Below, piece by piece: positions 10,172-22,437 of a DNA stretch of 64,000 nucleotides. The position numbers and the translations under genes were made by a program. This stretch comes from Paralvinella palmiformis (taxonomy: Eukaryota > Annelida > Polychaeta > Terebellida > Alvinellidae): assembly GCA_025642065.1 (NCBI GenBank), contig JAODUP010000488.1:1-64000 (forward strand). The letters run 5' to 3'. The stretch's first letter is position 1; every line of letters starts with the position of its first letter. The notes under the pieces were generated by a model. That model did not search any database and was not told where the DNA came from. It saw nothing but the letters and a program-made list of their open reading frames with translations.

Positions 10172-11692
10172 TTAATTTTTTATTTATTTGGATATATACA
10201 TATAATGATATATACAGCTATCATAACGCAACCATGACAAAATTCACCATATATTCATCATGTCCGTTTATCATATATTAACTAAAAACATTAAAGTTCA
10301 TTTGCTACCCCTTAAAAGCCCGTATGGCCGCCCATGAGAAAAAAGAATATACATGGAATATTAAAAATTTTTTGTTTCCCTTAACATTTGAGATAGAGAA
10401 ATTATACTTTCATGAAATAAGCCATAAAATCTCTTTACGGGTTTCATCTATAGAAAATAATAGTTATCAAATGGACAGAAAAACCCAAATTTTTCCAGCT
10501 CTAAACAACCACTACACAAAAAAATGACATTTAGTCCAATGGAAATTTTTAAATTAACAGAATATACCCAGAGATGTAATAGACAATGCTTGACTACTAT
10601 AACAGATAACACCAGTAAATCTGTAACCAAGAGATTGGCCTGTTTACAGGACTCATCATCATTGAACTTCAAGGACTGAAACAGAACAATACCCTTTTAA
10701 AAAAATGACTTAACCAAGTCATACACAATTGAAAAAAATGTTTTTTTTTTAAAGGGTTAAAAGAATTTAAGATATATTTTTACCCAAATTAAAACACATG
10801 AGCTGAACATTCAAGTACTAATTCAGGTGCTGGTAATTTTTTTTTAAAATATGAAATGGGCTGACAAAATTTTATGGGTTTATGCCCTTTTTCTTATTTA
10901 ATTAATTTTATAATCCAATTTTTTACCATTAATATTTATAAAAATTAATTCCCACACTGGCCCCGTCTCCGTATAGGTTCCCTTTTTTAAAACCCTTCCC
11001 CTTTTATTTTGGGGTCTGGGTGGATTTGGTAACAAAAAATTGGAATAGCATTCAGAAAGTTTTCGGGTTTATGAAATTTTTCGGAAAAGCATAATCATTC
11101 TACAATTTAAATTGAATTTAAAATTTTCCCCATCATATATCTGAAGAAACAATAATAACCCATTTTTTCTTTGTCAATAGAAAAATAACAAAAAGAATGT
11201 TTTTACCACTGTTGAGGTATTTAATAATTAATTTCATAACATTTAAATTATAAATAGAAGTCCATATATATCAATAAGTGCCAATTGCTTACGTTTAAAA
11301 ATAAATATGGATGAAGGTGATCATGTAAATACTCAGCTACTTATAATTATTGTAATTAGGGAAAAAATATCTGATTATAGTAATGTAACTTTAGAAGTCC
11401 AATTATATTATTAACAATAATAAAGTAAAATATACCCATAGCATCTTCAGTGGCTCCAGTACATGTAACTGTAAGCTTATGTATATCTTACATACCCATT
11501 TTGTGATTAATAGGTTGATATTGTTCAATAAAATTTAATCAGATTTTGTCTGAAACAAATATAGATCTAGATAGATCCTGCTTGGGCCTACTGCTTGGAT
11601 CATGTCAAGTAGGGGGTGTGTCTACTTCAAATTGTTATGCTTATTTTTTAAATATCCTTTATTTTAAAAAGCCAGATCATATGAAATTTTTA
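10172..11692. repeat. Large inverted repeat, left arm (degraded)
   Basis: This arm is the reverse complement of 12172-13804. The innermost 500-600 bp and outermost 130 bp match almost perfectly. The middle (about 10310-11150) matches only with many small differences, in which bases of the right arm are replaced by copies of a neighbouring base, giving A and T runs. Together the arms could form a very long hairpin. Open frames inside the arm are short and not conserved between arms. Confidence 0.9.
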
Positions 11693-12171
11693 CACTACTG
11701 CGCTATTTAGTTTCACCACAAACTTTGGTTACATTTATGCGCTAAATCATTGATATTCGTTGTATTGAACTGCCTGATCAAGCTTTTTTTTATCAATCAT
11801 GAAATCACAGAGACCGTGAACTGTTTCATATCTAGATAACTTGTCTACTACAGTTAGTTCGCAATTTGATGAACCTTTTTCGATAAAATGCAACAATTTG
11901 CTGGTATATAGAAATTTTATATTTGCCAACATTTATGGTTTTAACAAAGACTATTTATAACAAGACGTGTTACTTCGCGTTTTAACATGGGACGCCATTT
12001 TGAATTCATGGAGCGCCATGGTCCTAGCGAGCGGAGGTAGATTGTCACGGACAGCTCTCTTCGTTAACATGGCGCTTAATGGCACTGGTTCATTCTGCGC
12101 TGCTTTCGGCTACAGTAACAGAAAAAGTATGCGCAAATAAAGACATCCCCGAAAGGAAATGAAAGCTAGTG
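11693..12171. other. Unique spacer of the inverted repeat, promoter-like
   Basis: The 479-bp loop is richer in G and C than its flanks. On the minus strand it contains YY1-like motifs (CAAAATGGCG, complement near 11992-12002) and several ATGGCG contexts, which often mark housekeeping promoters. A 61-codon minus-strand ORF follows (11747-11932, starting MLANIKFLYTSKLLHF). I do not recognise the ORF. The loop may hold a captured promoter and first exon, or nothing functional. Confidence 0.3.
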
Positions 12172-13804
12172 TAAAAATTTCATATGATCTGACTTTTTAA
12201 AATAAAGGATATTTAAAAAATAAGCATAACAATTTGAAGTAGACACACCCCTACTTGACATGATCCAAGCAGTAGGCCCAAGCAGGATCTATCTAGATCT
12301 ATATTTGTTTCAGACAAAATCTGATTAACTTTTATTGAACAATATCAACCTATTAATCACAAAATGGGTATGTAAGATATACATAAGCTTACAGTTATAT
12401 GTATGGAGCCACTGAAGATGTTATGAGCGGGAGGTATATTTTACTTTATTATTGTTAATAATATAATTGGACTTCTAAAGTTACATTACTATAATCAGAT
12501 ATTTTTTCCCTAATTACAATAATTATAAGTAGCTGAGTATTTACATGATCACCTTCATCCATATTTATTTTTAAACGTAAGCAATTGGCACTTATTGATA
12601 TATATGGACTTCTATTTATAATTTAAATGTTATGAAATTAATTATTAAATACCTCAACTAGTGGTAGAAACATTCATTTTGTTATTTTTTCTATTGACAG
12701 AAGTAAAAGATGGGTTATTAATTGTTGTCGTTCAGATATATGATGAGGAAAGATTTAAATTACTTGAATACTAATTGTAGAATGTATATGATATGCATTT
12801 CACCGAAACGGAATTCATGAACCAGACAACTTAATCTAGAATGCTATTCCAACTATTTTTGATGTACCAAATCCACCGCATGCATCCACTGAAATCAAAG
12901 AGGAAGATATTAACAGATAGGAGACCTATACAGGAGACAGGGCCAGCTGTGATGGTAATTAATATTTATAAATATTAATGGTGAAAATTGGTATTATAAA
13001 ATTAATTAAATAAGAAACAAGGCATCAAACCCATGAATTTTGTCAGCCTATTTCATATCTTAATACAAAAAAGGATTACCAGCACCTGAATTAGTACTTG
13101 AATGTTCAGCTCATGTGCTTTAATTGGTATACTTAAATGCATATCAAATTAAATTCTTTAACCAACTTGAAAAAAAGGAAAACATGTGTTTACACATTGT
13201 GTATGCACTTGGTTCAAGTCATTATTTTACAAGGTATTGTTCTGTTTCAGTCCTTGGAGTTCAATGATGATGAGATACCATGTAAACAGGCCAATCTCTT
13301 GGTTACAGATTTACTGGTGTTATATGTTATAGTAGTCAATACATGTATGTGTCTATTACATCTCTGGGTATATTCTGTCTAACTTTAAACAGTTCACTGA
13401 TCTGGACTAAATGTCATATTTTTCTAGTAGTGGTTGTTTAGAGCTGGAAGCAATTTGGGTTATTCTGTCCATTTGATAACAAATGACTGATTGTAACTAT
13501 ATAGATTAACCCATGGCACAAGAGATTTGATGCCACTTATTGTATGAGAGTACTAATTTCTCTATCTCTAAGATGTTAAGGCAAACATAAACATTGTTAA
13601 TATTCCATGTATATTCTTTGTTCTCACCTGGGCAGGCCTATATTGCATGGTCTATATTATTGAGGTGTAGACTTTAAATGAACTTTAATGTTTTTAGTTA
13701 ATATATGATAAACGGACATGATGAATACATGGTGAATTTTGTCATGGTTGCGTTATGATAGCTGTATATATCATTATATGTATATATCCAAATAAATAAA
13801 AAAT
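12172..13804. repeat. Large inverted repeat, right arm
   Basis: This is the cleaner arm, ending at ATATCCAAATAAATAAAAAA, which pairs with the outer end of the left arm. It has no coding frame longer than about 80 codons. No target-site duplication is obvious at the outer ends. Confidence 0.9.
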
Positions 13805-14479
13805 GATGGACTATCATAAACTGACATGCTGAAAGTATGTTTGTATGCATTTACCTCATATATACCTAATTATTTTCATTAAAAAAACTTACGCCTTCCA
13901 CACACAAAGCTGTGAAATAACCTAAACCACGTTCAATTATTTTCTGATCGCAATTTGTAGACTATGAATTAATTAAGTGACTGGGCTGTGAAATCACATA
14001 ATTCTTTATTTACAGTTTCAGAGCTTCGTTTCCTTCGATGTCATGTGTGTACAATTAAAGTGTTAATTAATAAAAGAGTATGTGATCATGTAACATATAG
14101 TACTAGTATTGGCAATTCATTTCAACCATGCGCATACATGTACACGATCACATGTGGACAACCAGAGAGCTTTTGTTTATCTGAGAAATACCTCCTGTCG
14201 CTGGAGGCGCCACTGGTTCAAAATTCAACATGGCGCGGCAAGAGTAACGCCTCTCTATATTTAAGCTCTCTGGTATTTAACAAAGACCGCTCTTCCGGCG
14301 GGAACCGGAAATCTCCCACTTTTTAACGAAACCCAAACAAAAAACATTTAACTTTATCAATCTTGGTGTGGATTAATTTCTTTTATTTTTGCCTAAGTAA
14401 TGTCTCGTGTGTTTTTCTTAGTCAACATAAACTCTCAAAACTGATCTGCTATAGCTCACCGGTTCTTGTTTGCCGCGTA
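13805..14479. other. Non-coding flank of the hAT remnant
   Basis: No gene is seen. A GC-richer patch at about 14210-14320 (TGGCGCGGC, CCGGCGGGAACCGGAAATC) could be a relic of a regulatory region or the 5' part of the neighbouring transposon. Confidence 0.4.
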
Positions 14480-15432
14480 ATCACGGTCGGTACGACGAAT
14501 AGTGCAGCTAAGGTCATCGAGTCAAATCAAACATATCTTGAGTCCATTGTCAGTCATGCACGAAAGTTCACACATGCTGCTGGTCTCCTAGAGCATGATA
14601 ACAGATTACAGGCAGCGAATGTGACATGGTGGAACTCTGAAGTGAAGATGGTAAGATCAGTCTTGAACATTCCGAATGAGAAACTCGACCGGTTGGACAC
14701 TCAAAAGCTGTCTCACCATGAGTGTACTCTTCTCGCAGATCTTGTGGAGGTTTTATCTCCATTCGAGGAAGCAACTGATTACGCCAAGAACCAGAAAACA
14801 ACCACTGCTGGCTACCTCATACCAAATATACTCGGCTTGAAAGCTGAACTCCGGAATATGAGGTCAAAATTTAATAGCAAGCTGGTATCTACACTAACTG
14901 CTTCGGTGACTAGGTTGCTTTTATCCTACGAGGACAGAGAATCCCTCATTCTGGTCTCTATCTTGGATCCAAGATTCAGACTCCTGTGGTGTGCCTACGA
15001 CTCTGTGGAATACTCTTCTAAACGTGCATTGTAGGAGAGTTATGCCTTTCGTGTGACTGAAATGCAAGACACAGCTAATGTGGAGCCAATTGACGTCCCC
15101 TCCTCGCAAGAAGAAATGAATATATTTGGCTTCATGGACATTGTTCCAGCAATCCCATGTGCAGACATAGGCACTGTGGAAGAAGAGATCCAGGACTACC
15201 TTGCAGTCCAGTAGGCAGTGATGCACTCCAATATTATAACATTCACCAAGAATCACACCCCACCCTGGGAAAGCTAGCCATTAAAAATATCGTTATCCCA
15301 TCATCATCTTCGGCAGTTGAAAAACTTTTTAGTATTGAAGGAAACATATTACACCCTGATGGTTGCTGTATGGGTGATCGTCTCTTTGAACAGCTCATGT
15401 GTATCAAGAACAACTCTCACTTTGATTGCTAA
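14480..15432 (+). pseudogene. Broken hAT-like transposase (BED/ZBED type)
   Basis: The frame from about 14480 encodes the central part of a hAT-type transposase, including NVTWWNSEVKMVRS and the conserved SILDPRFRLLW block. It stops at TAG 15032. The same frame then resumes with transposase-like sequence (EEEIQDYLAV) to another stop near 15211. A third piece in another frame (about 15225-15432) encodes the C-terminal hAT dimerisation block (IPSSSSAVEKLFSIEGNIL). At least two stops and one frameshift make it non-functional. The N-terminal zinc finger is not identified. A TAATCG-rich palindromic stretch at 15660-15715 may belong to the element's 3' end. Confidence 0.85.
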
Positions 15433-17289
15433 ACTTTGTGATATTTGTCGTATTTCATACATTTATAACCATTTTTCTAAGTCACGTGTTTAAAATAATT
15501 TCATGTGATCTTACATATCACATCACCAGATAAAGAAATCTACTTCTAGAAATGTACAGTGTTTTTATTTAGTAGGTATATCGCTATTAAGGTATAACTG
15601 AGTGAATATTAATTAAGAATCACATTCATGTATGTGTGATATATATTGTAATCATGATTACTTTACAATGTAATCGTAATCGATTACATTCAGAATGAAT
15701 ATAATCGTAATCGTAGTATTCTCAACTGCCATTCTACTCTGCTGGCAGTCATGTTGACACGTTCTGGGCAGAGTTGGCAAAGAAGAAGACATTTGCTGGT
15801 AGAATGCGCTTTCTACATGTAGCGCATCTCACGACATCACTAGCGGTGATCGCTCACAGCAATGATGATAGCGTAGACGTCTTCTCCGCCGTGTCTCGCA
15901 AGATTGACACCAATGCTCGATCACAGCTTGGCAACGACACTGCACACTCTTCTTTTATGCAAAACCAACATGGATGAATCGTGCTATGCATTCAGCCAGA
16001 CAGCAATATGCTGAAATCGGCAGTCTGCAACATGGAACTATTTGAAAGACCGCCAGTGATAGTGATGTGTAGACCTCTACTTGTATGAGGTTGTGACTTT
16101 TCGCTAGACCTGTGTTATAATAGTATCTGAAATGAGGTATATGTAAAGATAAAACAGTCATATTTTTCATATTATTTTTGCTAGATCTGCATTGACACAT
16201 ACTTTATTATCATCTTTTATTTAATGCATTAGTTTTTATCAAGTGCAATAATTTGGTATTGTATGTTTTACATGGGACATGGTCATTTTGTACTTCATCT
16301 GGTGCCAGGTATTGGTTGGTAATAATAAGACTTGATTGTTATAGTCTAAGGAGTGTTCTCTTTTTTGCTACCATATTAATTATTAAAATATTCCGATTTA
16401 CGTATAAAGCTACTGTTTTGGCATGTCTGTATATAAAACATCATAACGTTATCGTGTTGTGATGTGATTTTCTATATGTTCGGAGTACTGACCTCTCAAT
16501 CAAATCTAAATTTGATTTTGAATTCTATAGAAATAAATACTTATAAATGTGTGTGTGTGTGTGCGTGTGCGTGAGTGCTCGTTCTAAAGGTAGTTAAGGC
16601 AAAGGTGCTGACACAGGTGTTATGTTTTTAATCAAACATCAATTATAGCTCAAAATTGGTTAAAAATATATATATTTAATTACATGTATAATTTTATCAG
16701 TTATAATTTAAATACTTTTATAATTAGAAATAAATTAAAGGAAAAACAAATTACTAAAAGAATTAAAAGGGGGATCATCTAAATATAGACAAGTATCTAT
16801 TATTGGCACAAAAACAGGCTTTGTGCTGTACACTAAGCCAAGAATTCATCAATCAAAATCAAACTTAAAAGAAAAAAGCGAAATATTAGTAGGTCTAACA
16901 GAGCAACACATGTAGCAGCGATACAAAACGATTCAATCCAATACCAGCCTATATATATATATATATATATATATCATAATCCACCGTCTGCATATATCAA
17001 TGGTCAGCTTGATTGTTTTGCTTTTTTACATATAGAAGGGGGTCTAGGATTATACCTATTTGATTATCAGTTGTTCAGCAAATTAACAAATTCAAATTAC
17101 AGTTCATGTTGGAGCTGCATATGTACACTTAAAACCACAAGAAATACTCTCTTTATTGGGATAGCTAAAATATTTAGTTCTATAATTAATAAGGCGTATT
17201 AAATAGTCTAAAATAGCTCAACGACACTACGTCCTCACATTTAACACGTAAGCTGCTGGGTGTCGTTTTTAGTTTGTGGCCGTATAGGT
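15433..17289. other. Intergenic DNA upstream of the ANKRD26-like gene
   Basis: AT-rich, with GT (16549-16571) and TA (16950-16973) microsatellites and a TAATCG-rich palindromic patch at 15660-15715. I see no supported coding region. Confidence 0.55.
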
Positions 17290-17423
17290 TATGGCCGTTG
17301 TGGTCTCTGGCCGACTTGTCACCGCATAGTTAACCAGTCTCCCAGCTTGTTGTTGTTGTTGTGGACGCCACTGACGTTGGCAATTTATTGACGTCTTGTT
17401 TTTTTTAACGTGATTCGTGTGAA
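17290..17423 (+). promoter_or_regulatory. Probable 5' UTR or core promoter of the ANKRD26-like gene
   Basis: The segment before the start codon is less AT-rich than its surroundings. It contains TGACGTT (near 17372) and TGACGTC (near 17388), half-site and near-complete CRE/ATF-type motifs, plus a short TTG repeat. No TATA box is evident. The transcription start cannot be placed from sequence alone. Confidence 0.3.
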
Positions 17424-17641
17424 ATGAAGAAATTCTTCAAATTTGGCAAAGACAAAAACAAGACGCTAACGCCTGAGCCATCGCCGACGCTATCTAAGCA
17501 CGGTTCGTCCGGTGCGATATGTGGATATGAAATTCGCGAGAAGGATCTTGGAAAATTACACAAGGCTGCCTGGAATGGTGAGCTGACAAAAGTAAAACAG
17601 CTAGCGAAGAAAGATGCTAGTCCCTTGGATAAAGAAAACAG
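17424..17641 (+). CDS. ANKRD26: ANKRD26-like exon 1
   Basis: Starts at ATG 17424 with a purine at -3 (GAAATGA). It encodes a basic N-terminus (MKKFFKFGKDKNK), a Ser/Pro linker and the first ankyrin-like unit (DLGKLHKAAWNGELTKVKQL). The donor is G|GTAATA. It ends in phase 2, with AG of an Arg codon completed by exon 2. Confidence 0.92.
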
Positions 17642-20600
17642 GTAATATGTATGGCGATAAGGATACTAAAGCTTGTAGTTAAACATTAATTGAAACAGGC
17701 AGAGAATAGATAGATCTCTAGATCTAAATCTATTTTCTCCTATTTACTACTACTAGTATTTCACTAAGTGACTGTCACTATAGTCTAGATCTAGACTAGT
17801 ATTTGCTATTCTAGAATCTAGTCGACTATACAATACAGTATTATACTAATATTATTAGTCTATTAGCATTACTAGTAATACATATTAGATTCTCTATTTA
17901 CAAATTTAGCAATTTTTTACTTTTTAGAATTACTTTGCATTCATACGCATCATTCTGATAGATTCAAAACAGATATAATATTAAGTGGGCGATGATAACA
18001 CACATATCATGTGGATACTGGCCCTGGTTAGACACCGTAAATAACCATAGACTGATAGAGAGTATTAAATGCAGGTTGTTTTAATATCCCATGCTTGTAA
18101 ATGAAGTAGTACTCCCAAATGACTGTAAAACTAAAATAGTTCACACTTTTTAATACAATATCATGGTTTGCAAAATGTTTCATCAGCACCACCATCACTG
18201 GCATCAGTTTGTCAGTTCAAAATGTTGTTTACTAGAATCTAGATGTTTTGGCATCTGTCAATAACACTACTGTATTATTTTGCTTTCAGTGATATATATA
18301 TATATATATTAGGGGTCAATTCCATTTGGTCAATTCCACCTCAAATTTATCAATTCCAATTTTTTTTCCTGACTCTTTTTGCCTAATATTTTTGACCATG
18401 AGTAGATACTCCGAGTACCTACTTGGAATACAAAGTAGTTTATATTCCTAGTAGGAATGTCATGGAAGAAATATTTCTGAATTAAAAAATTTATTTGTGG
18501 ATTTAATTTAATTTTACTTGTTCTAAACATTGAACGGGGGTAAATTCCTAAATAGCAATATCTTTATATAGATTAACGGTATGCTATGTGGTGGTGTCAC
18601 AGTGTTGTGGGTGGAGCCTATGGTATCCAGACCATTTTAATTGGTTAAATGCACACGTGCGGTGCCACAGTCATTGTGCATATTTGATATATTTCTCGGC
18701 TCACAACATCGGGGTGGCTGACACCTTTTTGGGGGATATAATTATTTTGTAGGAAAATTTCTCAATTCCAATTCATTTTTTTTAAATAATCAATTCCGGC
18801 TTGAATTGTCCGATCCACACTCTAACACAATACAAGTATATAATAATCAACAGTTCATAGTCCATCCACAATCTGACCAGGAATGTTTTTCTTGTGGCTG
18901 TTGACGTGTTAAGAGAAGCCATACACTGTTGTTTAAATATAAAATAAATCACAAAATAACAAAGATAGTAATAATTCATACACAGAGGATCAAGGAACAA
19001 ACACAATTAAGTTACCAAAAACTGCATATAATTCCTTCAGCAAAGTATGAAAACAGTTAATATGATATATGGAATCCATATTTATGTCATAATATTAACA
19101 TGAAATGGAGAAAAAAACAGTGATCAAACAAATAAATAGGAAAGTGACAGAAATCCACCATATAAACAAACCATGTGCTTTATTTACTGTAAACAAAGAC
19201 AACTGGCCAATCAGGAGAGAGTATTTGAGTCACGTGACCACCATAATACCATTTGATGTTTACCAGCCAAGATCACCAGCTCACCAAAATCTCTCTCCTT
19301 CAAGCATAGTTCTTATATTCAGTATTTATATTTATAAATATGACATCTGAAATGGTTACAGCAATAGATTTTAGCATTATTGCAGATCTGGAAACTGATA
19401 AATATTTGTCGTTTATCGTGACACATTTTCTGCTGAAATTTTGCCTGTTCTAAACATTGAAGGGGGGTACATTCCTAAATAGCAATATCTCTATATAGAT
19501 TACAGGCATGCTATGTCGTGGTGTCACCATGTTGTGGGTGGAGCCCAAGGTATCCAGACCAGTTTAATTGGTTAAATGTACGATGTCACAGTCAATGTGC
19601 ATATTTGATATATATATATATATAAGGAACCAAAGTTCTGGATCAATTAGGTTCCAGTATATTGGTAACAGCACATGTAAGGGTTAATATGGTAAAATTA
19701 GCACAAGCATAACCATTGGGCGCTTTTAGCTAAAGAGGTATTATATCACATGGTAGATCATAGTCTTGGGTGCATCCCCATGTAAGAGTATATTTTCTAA
19801 TCATCAAAGGTGTGTTTATATTCCACTGCCCAGTAGGAGCCTTGAAAGGAGTGTATTTGCTTAGCTCCACCCAGCTGGGGTCAGATCCTGTATTTACTTT
19901 CACAACCCTGGTGGGCACTAAACCAATGACATATGGTAAGTTTACAAAAGCTCTCAAATGGTTATTAGAAAGTTAGGTCTGGGGACAGGCTATAGTAGTC
20001 ACAGTTTGAGGAGAGGAGGGGCAATCTTTGGCTCCAGACTGGCATTCCCAGTGAGATGATAAAATTAATTAATTCCTAAATAGCAATATCTCTATATAGA
20101 TTACAGGTATGCTATGTGGTGGTGTCATAGTACGGGTGTGGTCCATGGTATACAGACCATTTTAATTGGTTAAATGCTCACTTGGGGTGCCACAGTCAGT
20201 GTGAATATCTTATATATATATATATATATATATAAATAAGGAACCAAAACCCTGGATCATTATGGTTCCAATATATTGGTAACACCACATGTAAGTGTTA
20301 ATATTGTAAAAATGGTATATTACTTTTTGGATTAAATTTTTTTGTGACCATCAATTCTGGAATTGAATTGACCCCATATCTGATGTATATATATATATAT
20401 TAATACTATGTAGATATTAACTGATAAAGTGATATTATAGCACAAGTATAAATTTTACACATGATGATATATATATATATTATGTAGAGCATACAGATTA
20501 TAAGGTTCACATTTAGAGAATTGTTCACTCTTTCAGAGAAACCAGGATTTGGGAATTACTTTCTGTGTATTTGGGTGATGACTCTGCAGAGTCTTACTGT

Positions 20601-22386
20601 TGGTGATAATCTAAAGTAGCAAATTGAAATATTTTGCCTTTGTGTGGAGAATGCACAAGTCTATACAGATTAATATACCTTTGAACTTTGGCTGTATTAT
20701 TCAACATCTGCTATCTTTCAAAATTACTATTTGTGTGAAAGTATTGCTCAAAGATATTTCACCAAAAGATGGGAAAAACATTGTTTTGCTGACCCCTTGA
20801 TATATGAAGTAAGTCAGCAGCTGAGTGAAGTGCATTGATCGATCCATGGCCTGAACTAGAGCATAAAAGTTGCTGAAAAGAATGACATGAGTGATGAAAC
20901 TGTAGTACTGATGGGTTTGTGTCAGAAACATTGAATGGAGACAAATTAAAACAGAAAGTTGTTGGCAAAGATAACAAAGAAAACTACTTTCTTAAATGGT
21001 ATTGATGTTCGACATCAGACAAATAATTAAAATTATTCCATTCATACGATTGTTGCTTAAAATTATATATAACACATCTTTCAAAAATGGGAATAATAAA
21101 TTACTTGGTAGTTTATCATGTCAATATATCTGTCAATGTTGTGATAAAGTTGCAAACAGCAGGTTAGAGAAGTATCACTTTTTAGCAGTATACACTTGAA
21201 GGTGTATTTACAAGGCTTACTCAACATCATACAATTATGCCACTTCATAAGCTTAAACTAGTAAAAGAAATCTGTCCACACATATGTCAGCTGTGTCTCA
21301 AAACATTGGTCTCCGTATGTGTGGTTATATACACACATCAAGTGATAACCTTCTCAGTTTCTATAGTTTGCAGAAGTTGTTCATGTTACATGTTTTCAAC
21401 AAAATCAGGTGATGATTCTACAGCTAATATTAACAACTTTTAATTATATATTCAGAATGGCTAGACTTAAAAACCGCAATCACTAATTACGATAATTACT
21501 GTTCTGTCTCTAGATAGCATAGGGAATGCTGGCCAAATTAACACAGATGTCTATCAAAGATCTAGTTGTGTACCCCTGAAAAAGAATATTAGTCTTATGC
21601 AAATAAAGAGCAGGAAAAATAATACATTAACAGTGCTAAGTGATGTATAAAATGGTTCCTATACAAATCGTGTATGCCATGCTCTTACCCCACAAGGCTG
21701 CACATATGGCTCACATATTCATAGACAATGTTTTTTAAACACCGATCAGTGAAATGCAGCAACGTTTACTATGATCATATTAGTCTATGATGTATTAAGC
21801 TCAGAAATTAAATTCTAAATTGGTCTAAAACATGTTTCCTTCTTGACCTAAATCTATCTGAATTATTTGAAGTGAAGCTTCAGTACTTTATCTCTAAACT
21901 GATATAACTAAGACATAGGGTCAAGGCCAATTAAACTCAGTTCCATTTAGTCAATATCAATTCCACATTAAATTGATCAATTCCCAATATTTCAATTCCG
22001 ATTTTTCACCTACTACTTTTTACCATAAGTAGATACTCTGAGTACTAACTTAGAATACCAACTCCGAATAGTTTATATTCCAAGTAGGATTGTCATGGAA
22101 GAAATATTTTTGAATTAAAAAATGAAATGGTAAATTAATTTGTGGATTAACTTTTTTTGTAGGAATCTTCAATTCCAATTCAAAATTTATCAATTCCAAT
22201 TCCATTTTTTTTTAAATAATCAATTCTAGAATTGGAATTGACCATCAATTCTGGAATTGAATTGACCCTATGTCTGGGTATAACTCTTGTTCAGTTAGTT
22301 TTACTTCATTTTAATTATTGCTTTGGGTTTTGCCGAAATGAATCTTGGCTTAATTTTTTATTTACTTGTATATGTTTATTAACATG

Positions 22387-22437
<51 letters not shown>

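Noticed and set aside
10324..13382. Short ORFs in the inverted repeat arms (67-81 codons)
   Set aside because: They are not preserved between arms and have no recognisable protein content.
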